Counted from the first letter of the stretch, positions 20,463 through 30,422 are shown. The stretch is 64,000 bases of DNA from Flavobacteriaceae bacterium (GCA_012959395.1 DUDG01000024.1:1-64000); one strand, 5' to 3'. Program-made: numbers and translations. Notes: generated by a model not told the origin, from the letters alone.

Positions 20463-20819
20463 CTATTTTCCGGGAGAAAAATATTTGAGTATCATAATTG
20501 CTAATCCTAAAACTAATTCCAAATACATCATAGAGTCGAAATAGTCTCCCGCAGATCCCAAATCTATTCTTGACCACAACCTTCCCAAGCCGGCAAAAAT
20601 CACGAGTAGCCCCACAAAGTAAGTTAGGTTACCTGTTTTGTTAACGTTTATAGTAGCCCAGGTAATTAAAAATCCTAAGGCAAAATAAATGCCACTCACA
20701 AATCGCAAAATATTATCTAACCTGAGTTGGGGCGGAACGGTGTCCGGTAAATATCCATGTGCTCCCTTTATCAATAGGTTCATAGATCCCACAAAGCAGA
20801 TTAACGCTACAAGACCCAT
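20463..20819 (-). CDS. DUF4345 family membrane protein
   Basis: A 118-residue protein with four membrane helices and the DUF4345 pattern: an early GAHGYLP segment, LRLDNILRFVSGIYFALGF in the second helix region and FAGLGRLWSRIDLG in the third. The family is uncharacterised. The frame is open 14 codons upstream of the ATG with a sequence (TTLRILMGLVAL) that looks like a normal family N-terminus but contains no ATG, GTG or TTG in a suitable place; the annotated ATG may therefore be a shortened start. G+C is visibly higher than in neighbouring genes, suggesting acquisition from elsewhere. Confidence 0.75.
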   Translation of the reverse strand: MGLVALICFVGSMNLLIKGAHGYLPDTVPPQLRLDNILRFVSGIYFALGFLITWATINVNKTGNLTYFVGLLVIFAGLGRLWSRIDLGSAGDYFDSMMYLELVLGLAIMILKYFSPGK

Positions 20820-20853
20820 TAAAATTCTTAATGTTGTTTTTATAACTATAAAA

Positions 20854-22728
20854 TTATTTTATTAGATCAATACTTCTTTTAATAAATGAAGTAAGTTCTT
20901 CTCCTTTAAGTAAGTTTTGTGATAATTTTGCTAGGTCTAATGATTGTTTAATTAATCGCTCTTTTTTGTTTTTACTTTTTGAGTTTAAGATTTCAGAATT
21001 AATAGAATTATTTACATTTATAATTAGATTGTACATTTCTGGCATATTCCCAAACATTTCATTCCCACCACTTTGTTGCATTTCTTTCATTCTTCTCATA
21101 AATTCTGGAAGTGTAATAATAAATGGAGGTGCAGTACTGTCCATTGCCTCTAATTGAACTGTGTATTTTTCTTTTGGAACAATATTTTCAATAATTGTTT
21201 TTAATTTTTCTTTTTCTTTTTCATTAAGTTTTGAAACTTCTTCACTCTCTTTCTTTATTAATTTGTCAATAACATCAGCATCAACTCTAGAGAAATTAAC
21301 CTTTTCATTCTTTGACTCGATTTTTTGAATTAGATGACTAATAATTGGAGAGTCAAGTAAAAGAATTTCATAACCTTTTTCTTTAGCAGCTTCTATATAA
21401 GAATGTTGCTCATTCTTATTAGAGGCATACAATACTATTAGATTTCCATCTTTATTTGTTTGAGTTTTAGAAATTTTATCTTTGAGTTCTTCAAATGTGA
21501 AGTACTTTTCATTTACTGTTGGATATAAAGCAAATTTTTGAGCTTTATCAAAAAATTTCTCTTCACTAATCATTCCATATTCAATAATAACTTTAATATC
21601 GTTCCATTTTTTTTCAAATTCTTTTCTTTCTTTAGTAAAAAGAGAATTTAATTTATCTGCAACCTTTCTAGTAACATAATTGCTAATTTTTTTTACAGCT
21701 CCATCAGCCTGTAGATAACTTCTTGACACATTTAATGGTATGTCTGGTGAATCAATAACTCCTCTTAAGAGAGTTAAAAATTCTGGAACAATACCTTCAA
21801 CATTATCAGTGACAAAAACTTGGTTTTGGTAAAGTTGTATTTTGTCTTTTTGAACATTAATATCATTTGATATTTTAGGAAAATATAAGATTCCAGTTAA
21901 ATTAAAAGGATAATCTACATTTAAGTGAATATTAAAAAGAGGTTCTTCAAATTGCATAGGATACAACTCTCTGTAAAAATCTTTATAGGACTCCTCATTT
22001 AAATCTGAAGGAGCTTTAGTCCAAGCTGGGTTAGGGTTATTAATTATATCATCTACCGTTTCTTTAACTTCTTTCTCTTTGTCACCTTCTCCAACTTTAT
22101 TAGTAATCTCTTTAGTTCCAAACTTAATAGGAACAGGCATAAATTTGTTGTATTTAAGAAGTAAAGTTCGAATTTTAGATTCATCTAAAAATTCTTTTGA
22201 ATCTTTACTTACATGTAAAATTATTTCTGATCCTCTTTCTTTTTTATCACTTTTTACCAGTGAATACTCAGGAGACCCATCACAAGTCCAATGAGCTGCA
22301 GGTTCATCCTTATATGATTTAGTAATTATTTCTACTTTTTCAGCAATCATAAATGCTGAATAAAATCCAAGACCAAAATGACCAATAATACCACTATCTT
22401 TTGCATCATCTTTATATTTTTCTAAAAACTCTTCTGCACCTGAGAAAGCAATTTGGTTTATGTATTTTTTAACTTCATCCATAGTCATGCCAATGCCTTG
22501 ATCACTTATATGAATTTGTTTTCCTTTTTTATCAACTTTAACTTCTATAAACGGGTTGCCAATTTGTATTTTATTTTTTCCAATTCTACTTAAACGTTTA
22601 AGTTTTAATGTTGCGTCTGTTGCATTTGATATTAATTCTCTTAAAAAAATTTCATGGTCACTATATAGAAACTTTTTAATTAGTGGGAATATATTTTCAA
22701 CCGATACATTAATTTTACCTTTAGCCAT
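20854..22728 (-). CDS. htpG: Chaperone protein HtpG (Hsp90)
   Basis: A 624-residue Hsp90. The N-terminal ATPase (GHKL) domain shows LRELISNATDA (Glu and Asn), DQGIGMT and GHFGLGFYSAFM. The middle domain has the catalytic Arg region NVSRSYLQ and the C-terminal dimerisation domain follows. The frame extends 13 codons upstream, but MAKGKINVSVENIFPLI is the usual start and length. It is a single-gene unit, divergent from fabH. Confidence 0.97.
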   Translation of the reverse strand: MAKGKINVSVENIFPLIKKFLYSDHEIFLRELISNATDATLKLKRLSRIGKNKIQIGNPFIEVKVDKKGKQIHISDQGIGMTMDEVKKYINQIAFSGAEEFLEKYKDDAKDSGIIGHFGLGFYSAFMIAEKVEIITKSYKDEPAAHWTCDGSPEYSLVKSDKKERGSEIILHVSKDSKEFLDESKIRTLLLKYNKFMPVPIKFGTKEITNKVGEGDKEKEVKETVDDIINNPNPAWTKAPSDLNEESYKDFYRELYPMQFEEPLFNIHLNVDYPFNLTGILYFPKISNDINVQKDKIQLYQNQVFVTDNVEGIVPEFLTLLRGVIDSPDIPLNVSRSYLQADGAVKKISNYVTRKVADKLNSLFTKERKEFEKKWNDIKVIIEYGMISEEKFFDKAQKFALYPTVNEKYFTFEELKDKISKTQTNKDGNLIVLYASNKNEQHSYIEAAKEKGYEILLLDSPIISHLIQKIESKNEKVNFSRVDADVIDKLIKKESEEVSKLNEKEKEKLKTIIENIVPKEKYTVQLEAMDSTAPPFIITLPEFMRRMKEMQQSGGNEMFGNMPEMYNLIINVNNSINSEILNSKSKNKKERLIKQSLDLAKLSQNLLKGEELTSFIKRSIDLIK

Positions 22729-22857
22729 AATTTTTATTTTATATCTTATAATCAAATGGTATACCAAATAGTTTTTAGTGACAAATTGACATTAATTAAT
22801 ACTATATAGATTGCATTATTTATTTTTATTTAAATTGCAATAACTACACAAAGCTTT

Positions 22858-23865
22858 ATGTACAATTCAAGAATTATTGGTTTAGGGTATTATCTTCCAG
22901 ATAATATTGTAACAAATAATGATTTATCTAAGATAATGGATACCACAGACGAATGGATTCAGGAAAGAACTGGGGTTAAAGAAAGACGTTGGATTGATCC
23001 TAAAACAGATGATACTACTTCCACTATGGCTGTTAAAGCTTCTAAAATAGCTATTAATAGATCTGGCTTGAAAAAAGAAGATATAGATTTTATAATTTTT
23101 GCAACACTTAGTCCAGATATGTACTTTCCGGGAGGAGGAGTTCGTGTTCAAGACATGTTAGATATGCCTACAATAGGAGCTTTAGATGTTCGAAATCAGT
23201 GTTCTGGTTTTATATATGCTATGTCTGTTGCAGACCAATTTATAAAAACGGGTATGTATAAAAATATTTTAGTGATTGGTTCCGAAAATCATTCTGGTGG
23301 ATTAGAAAAATCCACAAGAGGAAGAGGATTGACTGTTATTTTTGGTGATGGAGCTGGAGCAGCTATTGTATCTAGAAGTGAAGATAAAGGGAAAGGAATT
23401 TTATCCTCTCATCTTCATTCTGAAGGTAAATATGCAAGGGAATTAATGCTAGATGCACCTAACACTGGAAGATGGGTTCCTGAAATATTAGCTGAAAATG
23501 ATTCTGAGGATCAATCGTATTATCCATATATGAATGGACAGTTTGTTTTTAAAAATGCAGTTATACGTTTTTCTGAAGTAATAATTGAAGGATTAGAAGC
23601 CAATAATTTAAATAAGGAAGATATTGACATGCTAATCCCACATCAGGCTAATTTACGGATAGCACAATTCATACAAAGGAAATTTAAATTACCAGACGAT
23701 AAAGTTTACAATAATATTATGAAGTATGGAAATACTACAGCTGCTTCTGTAATAATAGCACTAACAGAAGCTTGGGAGCAGGGTAAGATAAAAGATAATG
23801 ATTTGGTTGTTTTAGCTGCTTTTGGTAGTGGATTTACTTGGGGATCGGTTATTATAAGATGGTAA
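22858..23865 (+). CDS. fabH: Beta-ketoacyl-ACP synthase III
   Basis: A 335-residue condensing enzyme starting fatty-acid synthesis from acyl-CoA and malonyl-ACP. The catalytic triad is visible: Cys115 in VRNQCSGF, His262 in PHQANLRI and Asn292 in YGNTTAAS. The glycine-rich end ([16 protein letters not shown]) is typical. No plsX or rpmF precedes it, unlike the usual cluster, so this may be one of several FabH paralogues in the genome. It overlaps the next gene by 7 bases. Confidence 0.92.
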   Translation: MYNSRIIGLGYYLPDNIVTNNDLSKIMDTTDEWIQERTGVKERRWIDPKTDDTTSTMAVKASKIAINRSGLKKEDIDFIIFATLSPDMYFPGGGVRVQDMLDMPTIGALDVRNQCSGFIYAMSVADQFIKTGMYKNILVIGSENHSGGLEKSTRGRGLTVIFGDGAGAAIVSRSEDKGKGILSSHLHSEGKYARELMLDAPNTGRWVPEILAENDSEDQSYYPYMNGQFVFKNAVIRFSEVIIEGLEANNLNKEDIDMLIPHQANLRIAQFIQRKFKLPDDKVYNNIMKYGNTTAASVIIALTEAWEQGKIKDNDLVVLAAFGSGFTWGSVIIRW

Positions 23866-24221
23866 AAAAAACTTTAGTATTAGGGGTTTCTTTAAATCCT
23901 GATCGTTATTCAAATATGGCTGTTAAAAGACTTACTTCAAATCAGGTTGAAGTAGTAGCTATTGGATCAAAATGTGGAAGGATTGGTAAGGTTTTGATTG
24001 AAAAAGATTCTTTTTTATATAAAGATATTCATACTGTAACTCTTTATTTAAATAAAAATAGACAAAGTGATTATTATGATTTTATAATTTCTTTAAAACC
24101 AAAAAGAGTAATTTTTAATCCCGGAACTGAAAATAGTGAATTTTATAAATTATTAAAAAAAGAATCGATAAGCTATATGGAAGCTTGTACCTTAGTGTTA
24201 CTTTCTACGAATCAATATTAA
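23859..24221 (+). CDS. CoA-binding domain protein
   Basis: A 120-residue Rossmann-fold protein of the CoA-binding family (YccU-like): [22 protein letters not shown] at the N-terminus, a VVAIG strand, and [17 protein letters not shown] toward the end. The longer frame starts at 23838, but the ATG at 23859 overlapping the fabH stop gives the family start. Its 3' end overlaps the convergent symporter gene by 24 bases. The precise function is unknown. Confidence 0.8.
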   Translation: MVKKTLVLGVSLNPDRYSNMAVKRLTSNQVEVVAIGSKCGRIGKVLIEKDSFLYKDIHTVTLYLNKNRQSDYYDFIISLKPKRVIFNPGTENSEFYKLLKKESISYMEACTLVLLSTNQY

Positions 24222-25655
24222 TCCGATAAATGTAATTAACCCGTTAATTGGAAGAAGCTCGTAGCCAATTTTGTACCCACCTAAATAATTAGAGTCAATG
24301 TTTCCTATACCTAATACTAAAAGGACTGAAAATAAAGCAACTATCCAAACATATTGATCTTTTATTTTATAATTAGTAAAAATACCAAACGCAAATAGCC
24401 CTAATAATGGTCCGTATGTATACCCTGCTACTGTTAATAGGCCATCTATTACGTTAGTGTTTAAAACATTTTTAAATATTATTATAACTATAATAAGAAC
24501 AAAACTCATTACTACATGTGTTTTTTTTCTTAGACTATTTTGAATTTTTTTACTTTTATTTTCTAGATTTAAAAAATCAACACAAAAAGATGTTGTTAAA
24601 GATGTTAATGCACTATCAGCGCTACTGTAAGCTGCTGCAATTAAACCTAATAAAAAAGTAACTCCTATAACAATTCCTATATCACTATTTAAAGCAATCT
24701 GAGGAAATAATAAATCACTATTAGGAACTCCGTTAATAAGAGGAATTTCTATATTATTTTTTTTAGCGTAAATAAATAAAAGAGCTCCTAGAAGCATAAA
24801 TAAAAATGTTACAATTACCAAAACAAAACTAAAGACCAACATGTTTTTCTGTGCATCTTTTAATGATCTGCATGTGAGGTTTTTTTGCATCATATCCTGG
24901 TCTAGTCCAGTCATGCAAATGGTTATAAACATTCCTCCTATAAAAGATTTTATAAAATGATTTCTTTCTAAAAAACTTTCATTTACTATTATTTTATTAT
25001 AATTCTGAATTTCAACAGAATTTATAAACTCAATAAAAGTCCATTCTAGATTTGTATTAATTAAATAAATAGATAACAAAACTGAAATAAGCATAAAAGC
25101 TGTTTGTAGGGTGTCTGTCCAAACTATAGTATTAATACCTCCTCTATAAGTATAAATCCAAATTAATAAAATTGAAATAATTACAGTAATTTCAAATGGA
25201 ATGCTTAAAGAATCAAAAACAAACTGTTGTAATACTATAGCTACTAAATACAATCTGAATGATGCTCCTAAAATTCTAGAAATAAAAAAGAAAAAAGCAC
25301 CCGTTTTATGGCTTACTTTTCCAAACCTATCATTTAAATACTCATAGATTGATGTGAGATTGAGTTTATAATATATAGGTAATAAAACAATTGCTACAAT
25401 GAAATATCCTACTAAATAACCTAATACTACCTGGAAGTACGTGAATTGTGAGCCTCCAATATCACCGGGAACAGAAATAAATGTTATCCCAGAAAGTGAA
25501 GCTCCAACCATTCCAAATGCTACTAAATACCATGGAGAATCTTTATTAGCAGAAAAAAAGGTTGAATTATCATCATTTCCTTTAGTTAAATATGAAATTA
25601 TAAATAAGCCTATGAAATAGGCAATAATAACAAAAAGGATAATTGAGGATTGCAT
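24198..25655 (-). CDS. Sodium:solute symporter (SSS family)
   Basis: A 485-residue inner-membrane transporter with about 13 hydrophobic segments. Typical SSS signatures are [15 protein letters not shown] near residue 50 (first discontinuous helix), [17 protein letters not shown] near 172 and [17 protein letters not shown] near 340, which carries the Na2-site Ser/Thr residues. The substrate cannot be read from sequence. A TATATTTG box at 25673-25680 with TTTG 17 bases further upstream forms a promoter divergent from recR. Confidence 0.9.
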   Translation of the reverse strand: MQSSIILFVIIAYFIGLFIISYLTKGNDDNSTFFSANKDSPWYLVAFGMVGASLSGITFISVPGDIGGSQFTYFQVVLGYLVGYFIVAIVLLPIYYKLNLTSIYEYLNDRFGKVSHKTGAFFFFISRILGASFRLYLVAIVLQQFVFDSLSIPFEITVIISILLIWIYTYRGGINTIVWTDTLQTAFMLISVLLSIYLINTNLEWTFIEFINSVEIQNYNKIIVNESFLERNHFIKSFIGGMFITICMTGLDQDMMQKNLTCRSLKDAQKNMLVFSFVLVIVTFLFMLLGALLFIYAKKNNIEIPLINGVPNSDLLFPQIALNSDIGIVIGVTFLLGLIAAAYSSADSALTSLTTSFCVDFLNLENKSKKIQNSLRKKTHVVMSFVLIIVIIIFKNVLNTNVIDGLLTVAGYTYGPLLGLFAFGIFTNYKIKDQYVWIVALFSVLLVLGIGNIDSNYLGGYKIGYELLPINGLITFIGLILIRRK

Positions 25656-25672
25656 TATAAATTGGTCTTTTT

Positions 25673-25701
25673 CAAATATACTAATTTATGGTTCTTACAA
25701 A
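25673..25701 (-). promoter_or_regulatory. Promoter of the sodium:solute symporter
   Basis: On the minus strand TTTG (25698-25701) is followed after 17 bases by TATATTTG (25673-25680), matching the Bacteroidota -33/-7 pattern, 17 bases before the start codon. Confidence 0.6.
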
Positions 25702-25722
25702 ATCTAGTAGTATATTTAAAAA

Positions 25723-26343
25723 ATGAATTTTTCTTCTAAATTGCTTGAAAATGCAGTGAATGAAATGTCCCAATTACCTGGCATTGGTAAAAGAACTGCT
25801 TTAAGACTTGTTTTGTTTTTATTAAATCAACCAAAAATTCAAACTAAAGAACTTTCTCATTCATTATTAGAGTTAGTAGAAAATGTTATTTTATGTAAGA
25901 GTTGTTATAATATTTCTGATTTAGAAACTTGTGAAATATGTTCAAATTCAAAAAGAGATAAATCTATAATTTGTGTAGTTGAAGATATAAGAGATGTTAT
26001 GGCTATTGAAAGTACTGGTCAGTTTAATGGTATTTATCACGTATTAGGTGGTAAAATTTCCCCTATTGAAGGAATAGGTCCAGATCAATTAAATATTAAT
26101 TCTCTTATTGTTAAAGTTAAAACTAATGAGATTTCAGAATTAATTTTTGCTTTAAGCGCAACAATGGAAGGAGATACTACCAATTTTTATATTTATAAGC
26201 AATTAGATCATGATATTAAAATAACTACGATTGCTAGGGGAATTTCGGTTGGGAATGAGTTAGAATATACTGATGAAGTTACTCTAGGAAGAAGCATAAT
26301 TAAGAGAATTCCTTTTGAAAATTCTATTAAAAATAATTTATAA
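25723..26343 (+). CDS. recR: Recombination mediator protein RecR
   Basis: A 206-residue RecR. The helix-hairpin-helix region has [15 protein letters not shown] (about 14-28), the Cys4 zinc finger is [16 protein letters not shown], and the Toprim domain carries [14 protein letters not shown] and TMEGDTT. The C-terminal Walker-B-like part ends with TLGRSIIKR. RecR acts with RecO to load RecA on single-stranded DNA. It starts a plus-strand run through cinA. Confidence 0.95.
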   Translation: MNFSSKLLENAVNEMSQLPGIGKRTALRLVLFLLNQPKIQTKELSHSLLELVENVILCKSCYNISDLETCEICSNSKRDKSIICVVEDIRDVMAIESTGQFNGIYHVLGGKISPIEGIGPDQLNINSLIVKVKTNEISELIFALSATMEGDTTNFYIYKQLDHDIKITTIARGISVGNELEYTDEVTLGRSIIKRIPFENSIKNNL

Positions 26344-26388
26344 AAATTTCTTAATTAATTATTTAAAACCAAACCAATATTATTTTGA

Positions 26389-26396
26389 TATTTTTG
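26389..26396 (+). promoter_or_regulatory. -7 box upstream of the E2 gene
   Basis: TATTTTTG, an exact TAnnTTTG match, 22 bases before the ATG of the 2-oxoacid dehydrogenase E2 gene, in the 75-base gap after recR. Confidence 0.45.
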
Positions 26397-26418
26397 TATT
26401 AAAATTAAAATTAAATCA

Positions 26419-27696
26419 ATGGGAAAATTTGAGCTTTTAATGCCTAAAATGGGAGAAAGTGTTGATGAAGCTACTATAACTAATTGGTTAAAAAATGTTG
26501 GTGATAAAATTAACGAAGATGATTTGGTTGTAGAAATTGCAACTGATAAAGTTGATTCAGAAGTTCCTAGTGAAGTTTCAGGAATTCTTTTGAAGCAACT
26601 CTGTAAAGTTAATGATGTTATACAGGTTGGAGAACCTATAGCTATAATTGAAACTAAAGGTGTTGACAGTAAAACACCTAGTCAGAAGCCAAAACAATCA
26701 AAAGTTATTGAAGAGCCTGTAACAATAGTACAGCCAGAGGATTTAATTGAAAAAGCAGAAAAAATTATTGATTTTGATGTGAATTCAAATGAAAAAAAAA
26801 TATATTCTCCATTAGTTAAAAGTATTTCTAAAAAAGAGGGAATAAGTGAATCAGAATTAGAAAAAATTAAAGGAACTGGAAAAGAAGGTAGATTAACCAA
26901 AAATGATTTATTAGAATACATTTCAAAACACAGATTTAAATCAAACAATTTTACTGAGGATTTATCTAATAAGGATTTTTCAGTTGATAATGATGAAATA
27001 AAAGAAATGAGTAGAATGGAAAAGCTTATTTCTGATCATATGATTAGTAGTAAAGAGAAATCTGCTCATGTTCAATCTTTTATTGAAGCTGATATTACTA
27101 ATTTGTGGAAATGGAGAGAGATTAATAAGGTAAAATTTCATGAAAAAGAAGGAGAAAAAATCACTTTTACTCCAATTTTCATAATGTTAGTTGCAAAAGC
27201 TTTAAGAGAATTCCCTTTATTAAATGTTAGTATTGATAATTATAATATTATAATGAAAAAAAATATTAATATAGGTATGGCTACTGCTTTAAATGATGGA
27301 AATTTAATTGTTCCGGTAATTAAGAACGCTGATCAGCTTAGCTTATTAGGATTAGCAAAAAAAGTAAATGATTTATCTAAGAGAGCTAGAAGTGGTCAAC
27401 TTGAACCAGATGAAGTTCAAGATGGAACTTATACCATAAGTAATATTGGTGTATTTGAAACTTTGATGGGGACACCAATTATTAATCAACCACAGGTAGG
27501 TGTTTTGGCATTTGGAGCTATAATAAAAAAACCATCAGTAATAGAAACTGATAAGGGTGATTTTATTGGAATAAGACGTAAAATTATTCTTTCCCATAGT
27601 TTTGATCATAGGATAGTCAACGGGGCTAGAGGCGGATTGTTTATAAAAAGAATTAAAGATTTAATAGAAAATTGGGAAACTGATTTGATAGTTTAA
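26419..27696 (+). CDS. 2-oxoacid dehydrogenase complex E2 component (dihydrolipoamide acyltransferase)
   Basis: A 425-residue E2 with an N-terminal lipoyl domain (lipoylated Lys44 in TDKVDSEV), a linker, a peripheral subunit-binding domain (about 130-170, YSPLVKSISKKEGIS and GTGKEGRLTKNDLL) and a C-terminal catalytic domain. Family knowledge places it in a pyruvate, 2-oxoglutarate or branched-chain complex; the single lipoyl domain fits the last two best. The catalytic motif reads DHRIVNG where DHRxxDG is usual: the Asp of the HxxxD pair is Asn (codon AAC near 27619). E1 and E3 genes are not adjacent. Confidence 0.9.
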   Translation: MGKFELLMPKMGESVDEATITNWLKNVGDKINEDDLVVEIATDKVDSEVPSEVSGILLKQLCKVNDVIQVGEPIAIIETKGVDSKTPSQKPKQSKVIEEPVTIVQPEDLIEKAEKIIDFDVNSNEKKIYSPLVKSISKKEGISESELEKIKGTGKEGRLTKNDLLEYISKHRFKSNNFTEDLSNKDFSVDNDEIKEMSRMEKLISDHMISSKEKSAHVQSFIEADITNLWKWREINKVKFHEKEGEKITFTPIFIMLVAKALREFPLLNVSIDNYNIIMKKNINIGMATALNDGNLIVPVIKNADQLSLLGLAKKVNDLSKRARSGQLEPDEVQDGTYTISNIGVFETLMGTPIINQPQVGVLAFGAIIKKPSVIETDKGDFIGIRRKIILSHSFDHRIVNGARGGLFIKRIKDLIENWETDLIV

Positions 27697-27724
27697 TTTT
27701 TAAATCCTAATTAATTTAAATTAA

Positions 27725-28498
27725 ATGAATCTTAAAATTTCAAAACCTATATGTTTTTTCGATTTAGAAACCACTGGTGTTAATGTTTCTAAAGATAGGA
27801 TTGTTGAAATTTCTATTTTAAAAGTTTTTCCAAATGGAAATAAAGAATCTAAAACATGGCTTGTAAATCCTGAAATTCAAATTCCCGAGGAAGCTTCAAA
27901 TATTCATGGGATAACTAATGACAAAGTTAAAAACCAACCTAATTTTAAATTTATTGCTTCTGACGTTATTTCAATGATTCATAATTGTGATTTAGCTGGC
28001 TTTAATTCAAATAAGTTTGATATTCCATTATTAGCTGAAGAACTTTTGAGATCAGAATTGAATTTTAGTTTGGAAAATATTTTAACTATCGATGCACAAG
28101 TTATTTTTCATAAAATGGAAGAGAGAACATTAGGTGCAGCGTATAAATTTTATTGTGGAAAGACTTTAGAGAATGCTCATTCTTCAAAGGCAGATGCTCT
28201 AGCTACTTATGAAGTTTTAGAATCACAAATTAAAAAGTATGATGAGCTGGAAGACAATGTAAAGTTTTTGTCAGATTTTTCAAGTAGAGGACGAAATGTG
28301 GATTTTGCAGGCTTTATAATTTATAATGAACATGATATGCCATGTTTTTCTTTTGGAAAACATAAGGGAAAAACAGTTGATTTTGTTTTAGAAAATGAGC
28401 CTGGATATTTTGGATGGATATTGAATGCTGATTTCCCTATGTATACTAAAAAAGTGCTTACTCAAATAAGATTAAGTAAATTGAATAATAAATTGTAA
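27725..28498 (+). CDS. DEDDh 3'-5' exonuclease with C-terminal DUF3820-like domain
   Basis: A 257-residue protein. The exonuclease part (about 1-170) has Exo I FFDLETTGVN, an HGITNDKV segment, Exo II with LAGFNSNKFD and Exo III HSSKADALAT, giving the D-E-D-D-h set as in the DNA polymerase III epsilon/RNase T group. The C-terminal part (about 205-250) with FSFGKHKGKTV and YFGWIL is the small domain found fused to such exonucleases in Bacteroidota. It is probably a DNA repair or proofreading exonuclease; whether it is the replicative epsilon subunit is uncertain. Confidence 0.88.
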   Translation: MNLKISKPICFFDLETTGVNVSKDRIVEISILKVFPNGNKESKTWLVNPEIQIPEEASNIHGITNDKVKNQPNFKFIASDVISMIHNCDLAGFNSNKFDIPLLAEELLRSELNFSLENILTIDAQVIFHKMEERTLGAAYKFYCGKTLENAHSSKADALATYEVLESQIKKYDELEDNVKFLSDFSSRGRNVDFAGFIIYNEHDMPCFSFGKHKGKTVDFVLENEPGYFGWILNADFPMYTKKVLTQIRLSKLNNKL

Positions 28499-28500
28499 AT

Positions 28501-29112
28501 ATGAAACTAATTTGTATTGGAAGAAATTATGTAGATCATATTGATGAACTGAAAAATGAAAAACCAAGCTCACCAGTTATTTTTTTAAAACCAGATTCTG
28601 CAGTTATTTTAAAAAATCATCCTTTTTTTATTCCAGATTATTCTAATGATGTCCATTATGAAGTAGAAGTTTTAATTAAGATTAAAAAACTTGGCAAATC
28701 CATTGATGTTAAATTTTCACATACTTATTACGATGAAATTGGGTTAGGAATTGATTTTACTGCAAGAGATTTACAATCTGAATTAAAAAAAAATGGTCTT
28801 CCTTGGGAGAAATCAAAAGCATTTGACGGTTCAGCTTTAATTGGTAAATGGGTTAACAAAAATGAATTTAATGATTTGAATAATTTAAATTTTTCTTTAA
28901 AAAAAAATGGAACTATCGTTCAATTTGGAAACACTTCAAATATGTTATGGTTCATTGACGAGTTGATTTCTGAAGTCTCTAAATTTTTTACCTTAAAAAT
29001 TGGTGATGTAATTTTTACTGGAACTCCTTCTGGGGTCGGTAAGGTTAGTGAAAATGATTTGTTTGAGGGATTTATTAATGAAAAACAATTTTTTTCAATT
29101 AAATCAAAATAA
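28501..29112 (+). CDS. Fumarylacetoacetate hydrolase family protein
   Basis: A 203-residue FAH-fold protein. Metal-binding acids are seen in VHYEVEVLIKI (Glu-x-Glu) and in GIDFTARDLQ (Asp), and TGTPSGVGKV is the conserved C-terminal loop. Related proteins include oxaloacetate tautomerase/acylpyruvate hydrolase FAHD1 and 2-hydroxyhepta-2,4-diene-1,7-dioate isomerase; the short length and IGRNYVDHI start favour the FAHD1-like group. It begins 2 bases after the exonuclease gene and its stop overlaps the cinA start by 1 base. Confidence 0.85.
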   Translation: MKLICIGRNYVDHIDELKNEKPSSPVIFLKPDSAVILKNHPFFIPDYSNDVHYEVEVLIKIKKLGKSIDVKFSHTYYDEIGLGIDFTARDLQSELKKNGLPWEKSKAFDGSALIGKWVNKNEFNDLNNLNFSLKKNGTIVQFGNTSNMLWFIDELISEVSKFFTLKIGDVIFTGTPSGVGKVSENDLFEGFINEKQFFSIKSK

Positions 29113-30362
29113 TGAAAGCAAAGGTTATAACAATTGGTGATGAAATTTTAATTGGGCAAATTGTTGATACTAATTCAGCTTTTATTTCTAAAGAGCTTAT
29201 AGATATTGGTATTGAGGTTTCGGAAATTTTAACAATTGGAGATTCTAAAAAAAACATTCTTAATTCATTAGAAAAATCTCAAAATAATTTTGATATAGTC
29301 ATTCTTACTGGAGGATTAGGTCCAACAAATGATGATATCACTAAGGAAGCTTTTTGTGATTATTTTAAAGATAAATTAGTTTTAAATAAAGAAGTTTTAA
29401 AACATATCGAAAGTTTATTCAAGAATTTTAAAGACAATCCAATTAATGATTTGAATAGAGCGCAAGCTTACTTGCCCTCTAGAGCTAAGCTTATTCCAAA
29501 TAATTTCGGTACTGCAGCTGGTATGATGGTCAAAAATTTGAACACTTTATATATTTCTCTTCCTGGTGTCCCTTTTGAAATGAAGTCAATGGTTTCTACA
29601 TATTTGATTCCTGAAATTAAAAACAAGTTTGAATGTCCAGTTATTTTAAATAAAACTTTACTCACTTATGGCCTGGGTGAGAGTACTATTGCTAATAAAT
29701 TAAAAGAATTTGAATCAAGTTTGCCTTCAAATTTCAAATTAGCTTATCTACCAAATTTAGGTCGTGTGAGGCTTAGACTTTCAGCTAAAGGAGATGATAA
29801 AAAAGTTTTAGAAAATACAATGGACAGTCTTATTGATCAATTGTATATAATTTTAGATAAAATTATTATTGGTTTTGAATCATCAAATCCAATAGAAAAA
29901 GAAATTGGAAAAAAACTAATTCAATTTAATCATACGGTTTCAACTGCTGAAAGTTTGACTGGAGGATTAATTTCTTCCAGATTGACTTCAATTCCAGGTT
30001 CGTCAAATTATTTTAAAGGATCTGTAGTAGCATATAATACATTAGTGAAAAAAAATGTTTTAAAAGTTAATGCAGATTTAATTTTAAAACATTCAGTAGT
30101 TAGTGTTGAAGTTGCTAATGAAATGGCATTAGGAGCTAAAAAAATATTTGACACAGATTATGCTATTGCAACAACAGGAAATGCTGGTCCTTCTAAAGGA
30201 GATTCAGATCAGTCTGTTGGAAAGGTTTTTATTTCTATTTCTACACCAACAGATTTAAAATCTTTTGAATTTAACTTTGGAAAAAATCGTGAAAAGAACG
30301 TTTATAAAACTGTAAATAAAGCTCTTGAACTATTTTTTTCGGAATTATTAACTAGGCAATAA
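29112..30362 (+). CDS. cinA: CinA family protein (competence/damage-inducible, NMN deamidase)
   Basis: A 416-residue two-domain protein. The N-terminal MoCF-like domain (about 1-170) has ITIGDEILIGQIVDTNS and ILTGGLGPTNDD. The C-terminal domain (about 255-415) has STAESLTGGLISSRLTSIPGSS and ATTGNAGPSKGD, typical of nicotinamide-nucleotide amidase (PncC). The full-length form recycles NMN and hydrolyses ADP-ribose in characterised homologues. The ATG overlaps the preceding stop codon (TAATG). Confidence 0.93.
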   Translation: MKAKVITIGDEILIGQIVDTNSAFISKELIDIGIEVSEILTIGDSKKNILNSLEKSQNNFDIVILTGGLGPTNDDITKEAFCDYFKDKLVLNKEVLKHIESLFKNFKDNPINDLNRAQAYLPSRAKLIPNNFGTAAGMMVKNLNTLYISLPGVPFEMKSMVSTYLIPEIKNKFECPVILNKTLLTYGLGESTIANKLKEFESSLPSNFKLAYLPNLGRVRLRLSAKGDDKKVLENTMDSLIDQLYIILDKIIIGFESSNPIEKEIGKKLIQFNHTVSTAESLTGGLISSRLTSIPGSSNYFKGSVVAYNTLVKKNVLKVNADLILKHSVVSVEVANEMALGAKKIFDTDYAIATTGNAGPSKGDSDQSVGKVFISISTPTDLKSFEFNFGKNREKNVYKTVNKALELFFSELLTRQ

Positions 30363-30366
30363 AAAA

Positions 30367-30398
30367 TTTGGCAATACTCTAAAAAAGTTGTTAATTTG
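30367..30398 (+). promoter_or_regulatory. Promoter of rpmB-rpmG-bL38 unit
   Basis: TTTG (30367-30370) is followed after 20 bases by TTAATTTG (30391-30398), one mismatch from TAnnTTTG, ending 24 bases before the rpmB ATG. Confidence 0.55.
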
Positions 30399-30422
30399 CA
30401 CCCTGTTTAAAAAGACTGAATT

